The notes below the pieces were generated by a model that saw only the letters and a program-made list of their open reading frames with translations, searched no databases and was not told the DNA's origin. From assembly GCA_001485605.1 (NCBI GenBank), contig FAON01000012.1, positions 186,001 through 250,000 on the forward strand: a DNA stretch of 64,000 bases, given 5' to 3'. The stretch comes from Candidatus Kryptobacter tengchongensis. Its GTDB lineage: Bacteria > Bacteroidota > Ignavibacteria > Kryptoniales > Kryptoniaceae. Both the position numbers and the translations under genes were made by a program. Position 1 is the stretch's first letter; the number at the start of each line of letters is the position of its first letter. Below, piece by piece: positions 35,043 through 44,428 of the stretch.

Positions 35043-36206
35043 ATGTCGGTTGCATACCTTGGTATAGGTTCAAATCTTGGCGATAGGATCAAATACATAA
35101 CAAGGGCTCTTGTTGCCTTATCAAAACTTCCAAAAACAAGGATAACACGAGTTTCATCTTTATATGAGACCGAGCCATACGGTAGAAAGGATCAGCCATG
35201 GTTTATAAATATCGTTGTTGAGATATTTACTGAATTAAGTCCGTTTGAACTTTTTAAAAAGTGCAAGGCGATAGAAACGAAACTTGGTCGTCAAACTCGT
35301 GAAAGATGGGCGGAGCGTGAAATTGACATTGATATTCTTTTATACGACGACCTTGTGATCTCGGCAGAGGAACTTCAGATTCCACATCCGGATATGCATA
35401 ATCGTCGTTTTGTTTTGATACCGCTTGGTGAGATTGCCCCAGGGGCATTTCATCCAATTTTTAAGAAAAGCATTTCGGAACTTTTAATTGAGTGTAAGGA
35501 CACAACAAGGATAATTCACATTCCACAAAAAATAGATTTGAAAAACATAATAGAGCCAGAGGTGAGAGAGATAAAGTATATAGCAATTGAAGGAGTTATA
35601 GGCGCAGGCAAAACATCACTTGCGAAAATGCTTGGTGAGCGCCTTAACGCAAAAATTATCCTTGAACAGTATTATGAAAACCCATTCCTTGAAAAATTTT
35701 ATCAAAACAGGGAAAGATATGCATTTCAAACTCAGATATTTTTCCTTTTAAGCCGATATCGTCAACAGATGGAACTTCTGCAAAGGGATTTATTTCATGA
35801 GTATTTGATAACGGATTATATTTTTGACAAGGATAAAATTTTCGCACATATTAATTTAAGGGGAGACGAACTGAAACTTTATGAGATGCTTGTGAGTCTG
35901 CTTGAGAAAAATATCCCTGTGCCTGACCTTGTGATTTATCTTCAGGCAAGCGTTGAAAGATTAATGTTTAATATCCGAAAGCGTGGGCGACCGTTTGAGA
36001 GAAATATAACCGAAGATTATATTCGTGAGCTTTCTGAAGCATATAATGAGTTTTTCTTCAATCAATATAAAAAATCGCCAGTTCTTGTCATAAATGTGAC
36101 GGATATTGATTTCGTAAATAGCATGGAAGATTTTGAAGATCTGATGGAAAAAATTTTAAGTCCAAGGAAATCTTTCTTTGAATATTATAACCCTGGAAAA
36201 AAGTAA
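35043..36206 (+). CDS. FolK-deoxynucleoside kinase fusion protein
   Basis: A 387-residue two-domain protein. Residues 1-160 are 6-hydroxymethyl-7,8-dihydropterin pyrophosphokinase (FolK): YLGIGSNLGDRIKYI, SSLYETEPYG, the paired Asp95/Asp97 in EREIDIDILLYDD, and HPDMHNRRFVL. Residues about 178-375 are a deoxynucleoside kinase of the dNK/dGK family, with P-loop GVIGAGKTS (184-192), TDYIFDKDKIFA and a LID Arg series (FNIRKRGRPFERNI). The first half makes the pterin pyrophosphate for dihydropteroate synthesis; the second phosphorylates deoxynucleosides for salvage. No stop or frameshift separates them. The linker is short (about residues 161-177). Nucleoside specificity cannot be read. Confidence 0.9.
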   Translation: MSVAYLGIGSNLGDRIKYITRALVALSKLPKTRITRVSSLYETEPYGRKDQPWFINIVVEIFTELSPFELFKKCKAIETKLGRQTRERWAEREIDIDILLYDDLVISAEELQIPHPDMHNRRFVLIPLGEIAPGAFHPIFKKSISELLIECKDTTRIIHIPQKIDLKNIIEPEVREIKYIAIEGVIGAGKTSLAKMLGERLNAKIILEQYYENPFLEKFYQNRERYAFQTQIFFLLSRYRQQMELLQRDLFHEYLITDYIFDKDKIFAHINLRGDELKLYEMLVSLLEKNIPVPDLVIYLQASVERLMFNIRKRGRPFERNITEDYIRELSEAYNEFFFNQYKKSPVLVINVTDIDFVNSMEDFEDLMEKILSPRKSFFEYYNPGKK

Positions 36207-36215
36207 GGTGAAAGT

Positions 36216-36374
36216 ATGCTCAGGTTATTAATTCTATTCTTGCTTGTTTACATCGCTTACAAATTTTACAAAGTTTTCATTCACTACAAAAACAAGGTTG
36301 ACGAACTTGAGCGTGAGTTGAAAAGAAGAAAGATAAATGAGGTAAAAGATACCGATTACGAAGAGATAAAGTGA
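36216..36374 (+). CDS. Small single-span membrane protein (52 residues)
   Basis: A short reading frame begins at the ATG at 36216, just after AAGGTG (36205-36210), in the gap between the FolK fusion and the GT9 gene. It encodes 52 residues: a hydrophobic helix (MLRLLILFLLVYIAYKFYKV) followed by a charged helix (DELERELKRRK) and an acidic tail. It starts nine bases after the upstream stop and ends three bases before the next ATG, spacing that suggests it is real and co-transcribed. It resembles small membrane proteins seen in Bacteroidota, but I assign no family. Confidence 0.65.
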   Translation: MLRLLILFLLVYIAYKFYKVFIHYKNKVDELERELKRRKINEVKDTDYEEIK

Positions 36375-36377
36375 AAG

Positions 36378-37544
36378 ATGAAAGGAATTAGAGAAACCTT
36401 CAAAAAGATTGATCCTTTCAGAAACAAGGGAATAAAATTATTTTTTATCAACCTTCTGAAGAAGTTTTTTAAGGATCAACTTTTGGTAAGGATTGACAAA
36501 TCGGAAAGAGTGGATATTAATTTCGGGGATGTGAAAAAAATTTTAATTGTGAGACAGCACAATCAGCTCGGGGATATGCTCTGTGCAGTTCCTCTTCTTA
36601 GGGCTATCCGTCAGAGGTTTCGGAATGCAAAAGTTACGCTTATTACAAGCCCTGTAAATTATGAGGTGGTTAAAGATAACCCATTTGTTGATGAAGTTTT
36701 AAATTTTGATAAGGTAAAATTTTTTATATCACCTTCAAAGATTTTTGAATTTGTAAGAAAGCTTAAATCTGGTTTTGACATTGCAATTGTCCCTGTGACT
36801 GTTTCAATTTCAACGACGAGTAATTTGCTTGCTTATTTTTCAAATGCAAGAGTTCGCATTGGACCTGCGTCGCTTGACGGAAAGGAAAATCCGACAGCAT
36901 TTCTTTTCAATTATCAAGTTGATCTTGACTGGCGAAGTGAGGAGAAAAAGCACCAGACGGAGAGAAATCTTGATATTGTGCGACCTTTTGGAATTGACAC
37001 AGATGATTTAAGTTATGTTATTCCGTATTTTGATGAAGACAGGGAATTTGCGGAAAAAATTTTGAGCATAGGTGGAAATTTTAGATTTGTGATCGGATAT
37101 CATCCGGGGGCTGGAAAAGTGAAAAACAGATGGAGCGCGGATAATTTTGCGGAACTTGCTCTTAAACTTGCCAACAAGTTCAACGCTTTTACGCTGATAA
37201 CCGCTGGACCAATGGATGATGAACCTGTTGAGAGAATGAAAAAACAAATTGATGGTAAGATTGAATATCTCATCCTGAGGAATGAAAGAATTAGCAGAAT
37301 AGTTGCAGTAATTGATAAAATAGATCTTTTCATCACCAACGACACAGGTATAATGCATGTTGCTGGAGCGACATCCACGCCCGTAATTTCCCTTTTTGGC
37401 TCAACCAATCCATATCAATGGTCCCCACTTAACAAAGATAAGTTTTTCATTTGGTCAAGAACGGGAGATATAAACGATATAAAGATTGAAGAGGTTTATA
37501 AGCTTGCTGTGGAAATTTTGAGTAGAAAAAGTAAATCAGCGTGA
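36378..37544 (+). CDS. Glycosyltransferase family 9 (heptosyltransferase-like)
   Basis: A 388-residue protein with GT9 signatures: ILIVRQHNQLGDMLCAVPLLRAI for the N-terminal Rossmann domain, GYHPGAGKVKNRW in the middle, and TNDTGIMHVAGATSTPV with SLFGSTNPYQW near the end. GT9 enzymes add heptose or related sugars to lipopolysaccharide inner core or other envelope glycans using ADP- or nucleotide-sugars. The exact sugar is not known. It has no signal peptide and acts at the cytoplasmic face. Confidence 0.9.
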   Translation: MKGIRETFKKIDPFRNKGIKLFFINLLKKFFKDQLLVRIDKSERVDINFGDVKKILIVRQHNQLGDMLCAVPLLRAIRQRFRNAKVTLITSPVNYEVVKDNPFVDEVLNFDKVKFFISPSKIFEFVRKLKSGFDIAIVPVTVSISTTSNLLAYFSNARVRIGPASLDGKENPTAFLFNYQVDLDWRSEEKKHQTERNLDIVRPFGIDTDDLSYVIPYFDEDREFAEKILSIGGNFRFVIGYHPGAGKVKNRWSADNFAELALKLANKFNAFTLITAGPMDDEPVERMKKQIDGKIEYLILRNERISRIVAVIDKIDLFITNDTGIMHVAGATSTPVISLFGSTNPYQWSPLNKDKFFIWSRTGDINDIKIEEVYKLAVEILSRKSKSA

Positions 37545-37555
37545 ACTGTAAATTC

Positions 37556-40500
37556 TCAGTAAATTTTCACTTTTTTGACAAAATTATCAACTTCCTTTCT
37601 AAATTCAATTACTTTATCTATGAAACTTTCTTCGCCATTTTCTATCTTATCCACTGCTTCAAGGACAATTCTTGTTCTTTCCTCATTTATGAGTGGTTCA
37701 TACTTTGAGATTAAAAAATTGAAAACATTGAAGCCAAGTCGTGTTCCTGCTAATCTTCCATTAAAGCTTTGAACATAGCCTCTATCTTTAAGTTTTTGCA
37801 CGGTTGGAGCATAGGTGCTGGGTCGTCCGATTCTTTTTTCTCGCATCAATTGGATTAGGTTTGCTTCGGTGTAAAGTGGTTTTTCGCTGATGAGACGAAC
37901 TTGGAGTTGTGTTATTTTATATTCACCTGGCTTGATCACTCCTGATGTTTTTATCGGTGAAATTAAGTTAAATCCATTTTCAACCACTTCACCAGTAAGT
38001 TGAAATTCTTGGATAATATCACCAAGTTGGGCTTTAAGCTTATAAATTCTAATCTTCGCTGATGACATCTGGCTTGCGATGAAGCGTTTAAAGATAAGAT
38101 CATAAAGTTTTATATGTTTTTTGCTTAACTTCGTTTGCAGGAGTAAAAGTTTTGCGTCAATATCTGTTTCAAGTTCAAACGAGCTAAGGGGTCTTGTCGG
38201 TCTTATGCATTCGTGTGCTCCCTCTTCGGTTGCCCAGGTTCTGGCTTTAAAATAGGAAGAAAGGTTTTCTCGCTCAAGATATTGACGAGCTAGGTTAATT
38301 CCAAAATTACTCACCCTAATTGAATCCGTCCTATGATATGTGATTAAACCGCTTTCAAAAAGTTCCTGGGCAAGCGACATGACATCACTTGCTGGAAGAT
38401 TGAGGGTATAAATTCCATCTTGGAGAAGCGAATCAGTTGTATAGGGTGGCAACGGATTTTGCTCGGTTATTTCCTCGCTTAGATCAAAAATTTTGACAGA
38501 TTCAATTGATTTTATTTTTTCTGATTCCTCAGGTTGTGCTGTAAATGTCAAACGCAGATTATTTTCAAGCTGGACATTTATCTGTGCAATTTTCTTTTTG
38601 CTTTCCTTTGTTCTTTCACATACCCAGCCAAGGACTGGTGTTTGAACTCTTCCGGCGCTTAAATCCTCACGATTAAATTTTTTCTGAACTATTTTTGAAA
38701 GCTCAAGCCCTATCCATGCATCCTCAACTTTTCTTAAGATCTGCGCTTTCAAAAGGTTTAAATCAAATTCTTCTGGGTTTTTAAGCCCTTCAATAATTGC
38801 TCTTTTTGTGATCTCATGCCATCTTAATCTTTTTATATTTTGGTTGAATGGGTAAAGCAGGCATTTCAGATCCCAGGCAATTTTTTCACCTTCGGCATCG
38901 GGGTCGGTTGCAATTAAAACCTCGTCAACATTTTCCGCGAGTTTTTGAAGTGATGCGACTACATCTGGTTTTGTAATTTCAAATTTCACCTCAAGTTTTG
39001 AATCAATAATCTTCGCCCCAAATCCAGGTTGCCTTATGGCAAGGTCTGTAATATGTCCGCGTGATGCGGTCACAAGAAGAAGCATATTCGGTGCCATAAC
39101 CTCAAAGACCTGTAATCCATCAATCTTGCTTTTTAATGGCTTACCGAAGAAATAACTTATTGTTCTTGATTTTGTGGGCGATTCAACAATGAGAAGCTGG
39201 GAGTTAAATTCTATATCAACCCCAACCTTAAGCTCACGTGTAAGATTTATCTCTTCAATAACTTTTTCAATGTCAAGCTCTTTGATGTTCACAAATTTAA
39301 CATCAAGCGGTTCAAGTTGTTCTTTCATTAGCTCAAATGCCCTACGATCATCAATCATCAGAATTGAAAGCCCTTTGGTTAAGCCTCCAATTGTTAATCT
39401 ACTTGTTCGTCCCGATGCCTGAATGTAAGCAAATGAGTCAGGAGTTACAATAGAATTTCCTGAAATTCCAGTTTTTTCAATTATCTCACTTCTTGATGAA
39501 ACTTGGTTGAAAAACTCAAGTGATTCAATCATCACCTTATAGGCAAACTTCATAAAATCTGAAACTTTATCCGAATCAGGGTTGAAATCTTTTGACTTTA
39601 TCTTTTCAAGGTTTGACGGTGTGAGGTCAATTATTTTTGAGAGATTTTCAATTATGTCAATTGCTTTTTGTCTTTCTTCTCCTTCAAGATGTTTTGTGAT
39701 ATGGCTTATGGCTATAATCATTTTCCTTGGTGAGAATGTCTCGCGATCAATGGTTATTTCCATTCTTGGAATTTCAAAAAATATTGTATATCTCAAAGCG
39801 GTTGGGAGGTCAACACCGCGCACGAGGGAGGAGCGTCGGGATGAGGTTCCGATGAGGACATCAATTTCACCATTCTCAAATGCTTGAAATATCTTTTTTG
39901 AAGCTTTTACATATGCTTTTGCCTTTATCCCATTTTCAGAGAGGAAGTCAGCAAGTTGCTCTGCTTTTTCGCTACCTCTGACATAAACTATTGCGCCACG
40001 CCCAAGTTTTCTTATAAGCTCAATAAGTTCTTCTTTCATTTCTTTTTCAGGGATGTAGTAGGCATCAATTATATTTCGTGTGAATGAATAAGTTTGCCCA
40101 ATGTCAAATCCGAATATCTCCCTTAAAATTTTGACTCGTAGAGTTCTTTTCGCTGTTTGTGTGGCGCCAGAGATTACGATTTGTCCATTGTTGATTTTTA
40201 TCTTTGAACGAACTTCGCTTATATTTTCATCCTCAACCTTTTTGCTGACGATTTTTTTCGCAAGTTCAATTTGTTCTTCGGTTATACCTAAAATTTTTAG
40301 CACCGTATCTATTGCTTGTGATCTACGGAGGAATCCGTCAACATCATCAATGAACACAGCATTGGTTCTTAAGGATTCAAAAAGTTTTTTATTTCTGACG
40401 ATTGAAGCAGATGTTGTTATGATTACATCTGCGTTGCTTATCTCATCTGGCTTTGGTTTTGGGGCGAGGGAGTGTATTTGAACGATTTTTTTATTCCTTG

Positions 40501-40825
40501 CGAAGTTTTGAATTTTTTGGGCAACTTGAAAAGCAAGGGTTGAGTTAGGGAGGAGTATAAGTGATTTTTTTAGAAGAGCCAGTGCAATGGTCGTCGTTGT
40601 TTTACCGCTTCCCGTTGGTGCAAGCATTGCGAAACTTTCGCCCTTTAAGAATCTCCTTGCCCATAATCTTTGTGCACCCCATGGTTTGAAGCCAAATGGT
40701 TCAAAAATTTTATCTATATCTTCGTGAACGATTTTATTGAGTTTAATTTTACCGCTTAAGAGCTCATCAAGCGTTGCGCTTTCGGAATCGTGAAAATTCA
40801 AGTATATCACATCAAGGTCTTGCAT
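37556..40825 (-). CDS. rgy: Reverse gyrase (helicase-topoisomerase IA fusion), zinc-finger-less
   Basis: A 1089-residue protein. Residues 1-530 are a superfamily 2 helicase module: Walker A LAPTGSGKTT (68-77), the reverse-gyrase type DDVD box (160-163), ISGAT (218-222), GVDLP (337-341) and motif VI ASGRTSRL (470-477). Residues 540-1089 are topoisomerase IA: toprim Glu548 in LLIVESPTK, DPDAEGEKIAWD (641-652), SAGRVQTP (723-730) and the catalytic tyrosine Tyr830 in GLITYHRTDS. Reverse gyrase adds positive supercoils using ATP and is a hallmark of hyperthermophiles and some thermophiles. Only three cysteines are present (655, 736, 873), so neither the N-terminal nor the internal four-cysteine zinc finger exists. 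It is divergent from coaBC. No inactivating change is seen in the catalytic motifs. Confidence 0.96.
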   Translation of the reverse strand: MQDLDVIYLNFHDSESATLDELLSGKIKLNKIVHEDIDKIFEPFGFKPWGAQRLWARRFLKGESFAMLAPTGSGKTTTTIALALLKKSLILLPNSTLAFQVAQKIQNFARNKKIVQIHSLAPKPKPDEISNADVIITTSASIVRNKKLFESLRTNAVFIDDVDGFLRRSQAIDTVLKILGITEEQIELAKKIVSKKVEDENISEVRSKIKINNGQIVISGATQTAKRTLRVKILREIFGFDIGQTYSFTRNIIDAYYIPEKEMKEELIELIRKLGRGAIVYVRGSEKAEQLADFLSENGIKAKAYVKASKKIFQAFENGEIDVLIGTSSRRSSLVRGVDLPTALRYTIFFEIPRMEITIDRETFSPRKMIIAISHITKHLEGEERQKAIDIIENLSKIIDLTPSNLEKIKSKDFNPDSDKVSDFMKFAYKVMIESLEFFNQVSSRSEIIEKTGISGNSIVTPDSFAYIQASGRTSRLTIGGLTKGLSILMIDDRRAFELMKEQLEPLDVKFVNIKELDIEKVIEEINLTRELKVGVDIEFNSQLLIVESPTKSRTISYFFGKPLKSKIDGLQVFEVMAPNMLLLVTASRGHITDLAIRQPGFGAKIIDSKLEVKFEITKPDVVASLQKLAENVDEVLIATDPDAEGEKIAWDLKCLLYPFNQNIKRLRWHEITKRAIIEGLKNPEEFDLNLLKAQILRKVEDAWIGLELSKIVQKKFNREDLSAGRVQTPVLGWVCERTKESKKKIAQINVQLENNLRLTFTAQPEESEKIKSIESVKIFDLSEEITEQNPLPPYTTDSLLQDGIYTLNLPASDVMSLAQELFESGLITYHRTDSIRVSNFGINLARQYLERENLSSYFKARTWATEEGAHECIRPTRPLSSFELETDIDAKLLLLQTKLSKKHIKLYDLIFKRFIASQMSSAKIRIYKLKAQLGDIIQEFQLTGEVVENGFNLISPIKTSGVIKPGEYKITQLQVRLISEKPLYTEANLIQLMREKRIGRPSTYAPTVQKLKDRGYVQSFNGRLAGTRLGFNVFNFLISKYEPLINEERTRIVLEAVDKIENGEESFIDKVIEFRKEVDNFVKKVKIY

Positions 40826-40868
40826 TTTCCATTTTTGAGATTTGTTTTTGGGAAAAATTTTTTAAATT

Positions 40869-40897
40869 TTGGTATGCAGGTTTTCGGTTTTTATTTA
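40869..40897 (+). promoter_or_regulatory. Possible promoter for the coaBC-udg-dnaB-comM run
   Basis: TTGGTA (40869-40874), 17 bases, then TATTTA (40892-40897), 33 bases before the coaBC start in the 105-base divergent gap with reverse gyrase. The downstream sequence TATTTAATTTG is close to the Bacteroidota -10. A tentative match. Confidence 0.4.
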
Positions 40898-40930
40898 ATT
40901 TGTTAAATAAACTTTAAAGTTTCAAGTTCA

Positions 40931-42163
40931 ATGCTGGAGGGCAGGAAAATAGTTGTTGGTGTAACAGGTGGAATTTCAGCATATAAAACTTGTTATGTTG
41001 TTCGTGGCTTGAAAAAGCTTGGGGCTGATGTTAGGGTTGTGATGACGCCGTCAGCAACGCAGTTTGTAACCCCGCTTACATTTTCAACTCTTTCAGGAAA
41101 CGAGGTGATCGTTGATATGTTTCCGGCGTCAACACATCAAGGGACGAGTGTTCGCACATGGCACATTGACCTTGCTCTCTGGGCTGAACTTATGCTTATA
41201 GCTCCTGCGACTGCTAACACGATTGCGAAAATTGCCCATGGTATTGCCGATAATTTTTTAACATCACTTGTTCTCGCCGTGCGATGTCCCGTTGTGCTTG
41301 CGCCCGCTATGGATGTTGATATGTATTTAAATGAGATCACACAACGAAATTTGAAAATTTTAAAAGAGCTTGGCTATTTGATCATAGAACCTGAAGAAGG
41401 GGAACTTGCAAGTGGGCTTGTTGGGATTGGGAGAATGGCTGAACCTGAAAAGATTGTTGAGTTTGTGAAGGACTTTTTCGCTGGTGTTAAATTTGATCTG
41501 AAGGGCAAAAAGATATTGGTCACAGCAGGTCCGACATATGAACCAATTGATCCAGTTAGATTTATAGGAAATTGGTCATCTGGGAAGATGGGATTTGAAA
41601 TTGCAAAGGCATCTGTGCATCGGGGGGCAGATGTAATTTTAATTTCAGGTCCAACATATCTTAACACCCCAAAAAATGTAAAGAGAATTGATGTTGTGAC
41701 ATCTGATGAAATGTTTGATGCTGTGGTCAAATTTTATAATGAGGTTGATGTTGTTATAATGTCAGCTGCGGTTGCAGATTACGCTCCAGCTCAAAGGTTT
41801 GAGAAGAAGCTTAAGAAAGAAGATTTACCCGAAGGAATGCTTGAATTAAAGTTGAAAAAGACAAAAGATATTCTTAAATATCTTGGAGATAACAAAAGGA
41901 ATCAAATACTTGTTGGGTTTGCGCTTGAGACTGATAATGCGTTTGAAAATGCAATTCAAAAATTAAAACAAAAAAATCTTGATTTCATTGTTCTTAATAC
42001 ATTGGGTGAAGGTTCAGGTTTTGGATGTGATACGAACATAGTGACGATAATTTCAAAAGATGGGAAAGTTGAGAGTCTGCCGAAGATGACAAAGTATGAA
42101 GTTGCTCATAAAATTCTTGATAAGGTTTCGCAGATGTTTAATAAAGGTGAGGCAAAGGGATGA
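40931..42163 (+). CDS. coaBC: Bifunctional phosphopantothenoylcysteine decarboxylase/synthase CoaBC
   Basis: A 410-residue protein. The N-terminal flavoprotein decarboxylase half (CoaC) shows VVGVTGGISAYKTCYVV, the catalytic-His region TWHIDLALWAELMLIAPATANT and the PAMDVDMYLN substrate motif. The C-terminal synthase half (CoaB) shows LVTAGPTYEPIDPVRFIGN and SSGKMGFEIA, then AAVADYAP. It makes 4'-phosphopantetheine for coenzyme A in two steps. It is coupled by a four-base overlap to the uracil-DNA glycosylase gene. Confidence 0.96.
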   Translation: MLEGRKIVVGVTGGISAYKTCYVVRGLKKLGADVRVVMTPSATQFVTPLTFSTLSGNEVIVDMFPASTHQGTSVRTWHIDLALWAELMLIAPATANTIAKIAHGIADNFLTSLVLAVRCPVVLAPAMDVDMYLNEITQRNLKILKELGYLIIEPEEGELASGLVGIGRMAEPEKIVEFVKDFFAGVKFDLKGKKILVTAGPTYEPIDPVRFIGNWSSGKMGFEIAKASVHRGADVILISGPTYLNTPKNVKRIDVVTSDEMFDAVVKFYNEVDVVIMSAAVADYAPAQRFEKKLKKEDLPEGMLELKLKKTKDILKYLGDNKRNQILVGFALETDNAFENAIQKLKQKNLDFIVLNTLGEGSGFGCDTNIVTIISKDGKVESLPKMTKYEVAHKILDKVSQMFNKGEAKG

Positions 42164-42903
42164 AAAGGGAAATAAAAAAGGTTTTAGATGAGGCGAAGCG
42201 ATATTTGATTCAGCAGGAAAGTTTGTTTGGGGATGAGATAGTTTTACCAAAGGGTGAAGAAGAAAAAGAAAAGCAAACTCAACATGAGCAAGCTTCAGCT
42301 AAAAAAGCGATAGGAGACGAACAATTTGGGGTTGATCCAACATGGGTGGACTCAAAAACACTTGATGAACTTGAAAGGAAGATAAAGAATTGTGTTAAGT
42401 GCCCGCTTGGGAAAATGAGAACAAATTTTGTCTTTGGTGTTGGAAATCCCAACTCTGAGGTCGTTTTTATAGGTGAAGCTCCAGGGGCTGATGAAGATTT
42501 GCAGGGTGAACCGTTTGTGGGAAGGGCAGGTCAACTTTTAAATCAACTTCTTGCAGGAGTTGGATTCAGAAGAGATGAGGTTTATATTTGCAATGTTTTA
42601 AAATGTCGTCCACCCGGGAATAGGGATCCACAAACCTCCGAGATAGAAGCATGTAGTCCGTATTTAATAAAGCAACTTGAGATAATTAAACCAAAATTGA
42701 TTGTTTCGCTTGGGCGTTTTCCGGTTCAGACACTTTTGAGAACTAACGCATCGCTTACTTCACTTCGTGGACAAATTTTTGAATGGCGCGGAATTAAAAT
42801 GATTGCGACATATCATCCAGCAGCAGCTTTAAGAAATCAGCAATGGAAGCGACCACTTCTTGAGGATTTACGCAAAGCGCGGGAGATTCTTTATGGGAAA
42901 TAA
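42160..42903 (+). CDS. Uracil-DNA glycosylase, family 4 (Fe-S)
   Basis: A 247-residue protein. After a charged N-terminal region of about 70 residues comes the family-4 core: iron-sulphur cysteines in CVKCPLG and, later, [12 protein letters not shown] and EACSPYL, the [20 protein letters not shown] motif and the C-terminal YHPAAALR. It removes uracil produced by cytosine deamination. Family-4 enzymes are common in thermophiles, where deamination is fast. The charged N-terminal stretch resembles the DNA polymerase-fused or SPO1-type extension but is too short to be a polymerase. Confidence 0.93.
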   Translation: MKREIKKVLDEAKRYLIQQESLFGDEIVLPKGEEEKEKQTQHEQASAKKAIGDEQFGVDPTWVDSKTLDELERKIKNCVKCPLGKMRTNFVFGVGNPNSEVVFIGEAPGADEDLQGEPFVGRAGQLLNQLLAGVGFRRDEVYICNVLKCRPPGNRDPQTSEIEACSPYLIKQLEIIKPKLIVSLGRFPVQTLLRTNASLTSLRGQIFEWRGIKMIATYHPAAALRNQQWKRPLLEDLRKAREILYGK

Positions 42904-42924
42904 AAAATTAAAAATTTTCAAACG

Positions 42925-44409
42925 ATGGCAATTGAAAAAGGTCTAAAGCAGGAATTTCCACTTGAAAAGATAACAAGGGATTATAAATTAACATCAGTTC
43001 CTGAACCAAAAGAAATTATCCCGAAAGTTCCACCTCAAGCCCCAGAGCTTGAAGTTGCAGTTCTATCTGCAATGATAATTGATCCCGACTGTATCCCAAA
43101 TGTTGTTGAGATTTTGAAACCGGAGTGCTTTTATAAAGAGGAACACCAGATCATTTATAAGGTGATAGTTGAACTTTTTTCGGCGGGGAAAACCGTTGAT
43201 CTTTATATTTTAAACCAGGAACTGAAAAAGAATGGTTTGCTTGAAAAGGTTGGAGGGACTGCATATTTAACTGAAATTTCAAATGCTGTTGCAACATCTG
43301 CAAATGTTGAGGAATATGCGCGCGTTATTCACGATAAATTTATTCTTCGCGAGATAATAAAAATGTCTAATGTGCTCGCAAATCTTGCCTTTAAAGAGGA
43401 CGCTGATGCTTTTGATTTGCTTGACTTTGCTGAAAGAAGGTTGCTTGAAATCTCGGCTGAAAAATTTAAATCTGAAATCACGCCATTCAAAAAAACTTTA
43501 AAAGAGGTCCTTGAGAAATATGAGGTGATAAATAGGGAAAAGGTGCATTTAACCGGTGTGCCAAGCGGATTTCCCGAGATTGATGTTATGACTGGTGGTT
43601 TTCAAAAATCCGATCTCATAATTATTGCAGGTAGACCCGGAATGGGTAAAACCGCTTTTGCGCTTTCAATCGCAAGAAACGCAGCAGTTGAGGGTAAAGT
43701 GCCCGTTGGTATATTCTCTCTTGAGATGTCGCTTGAACAGATAACATTAAGATTGCTCTGTATGGAAGCAAATGTTGATATGCACGCTTTAAGAACGGGA
43801 AGATTGTCACCAGATGAATGGCAGAGGATATCTGGACTTGTTGGCAGGATAAGTGACGCTCCTATATTCATTGATGACACACCTGCTTTGAGCACACTTG
43901 AACTCCGGGCAAAGGCAAGGCGCTTGAAAGCTGAGCATGACATTGGGCTTATAATTGTGGATTACCTTCAACTTATGCAATCACCCAAAGCCGAGTCAAG
44001 AGAGCGTGAAATTTCAATGATATCAAGGTCTTTGAAATCGCTTGCTAAAGAGCTTGAGATCCCAGTTATTGCTCTTTCACAGCTTAGAAGAGCTGTTGAG
44101 GAAAGGGGAGATAAAAGACCGATGCTTTCAGATTTGCGTGAAAGTGGTTCACTTGAACAAGATGCTGATGTTGTTATTTTCGTTCATAGACCCGAGTATT
44201 ATGGTATAACTTCGTATGAAGATGGAGCACCGACAGAGGGGACAGCTGAAATAATCATAAGCAAACAAAGAAATGGACCAATTGGAAGTGTGCGGTTGAG
44301 TTTCTTAAGACATTCAACGAAATTTGCACGGCTTGAGGTTATGAGAAGAGAACCAGGGGAAGAGGAGGGTTTTAGGAAAACTGAAACTTTGGGGCAACAC
44401 CCATTTTAA
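42925..44409 (+). CDS. dnaB: Replicative DNA helicase DnaB
   Basis: A 494-residue protein with the N-terminal primase-interacting domain ([18 protein letters not shown]) and the C-terminal RecA-like ATPase domain: Walker [16 protein letters not shown], Walker [11 protein letters not shown], the arginine-finger region [15 protein letters not shown] and [10 protein letters not shown]. It unwinds the replication fork as a hexamer. No intein is visible, although dnaB is a frequent intein site. It lies 21 bases after the uracil-DNA glycosylase gene. Confidence 0.97.
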   Translation: MAIEKGLKQEFPLEKITRDYKLTSVPEPKEIIPKVPPQAPELEVAVLSAMIIDPDCIPNVVEILKPECFYKEEHQIIYKVIVELFSAGKTVDLYILNQELKKNGLLEKVGGTAYLTEISNAVATSANVEEYARVIHDKFILREIIKMSNVLANLAFKEDADAFDLLDFAERRLLEISAEKFKSEITPFKKTLKEVLEKYEVINREKVHLTGVPSGFPEIDVMTGGFQKSDLIIIAGRPGMGKTAFALSIARNAAVEGKVPVGIFSLEMSLEQITLRLLCMEANVDMHALRTGRLSPDEWQRISGLVGRISDAPIFIDDTPALSTLELRAKARRLKAEHDIGLIIVDYLQLMQSPKAESREREISMISRSLKSLAKELEIPVIALSQLRRAVEERGDKRPMLSDLRESGSLEQDADVVIFVHRPEYYGITSYEDGAPTEGTAEIIISKQRNGPIGSVRLSFLRHSTKFARLEVMRREPGEEEGFRKTETLGQHPF

Positions 44410-44428
44410 AAATAAACTTTTGGGAAGG

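Noticed and set aside
42925-44409. Intein in dnaB
   Set aside because: The helicase is of normal length and the P-loop region runs without interruption.
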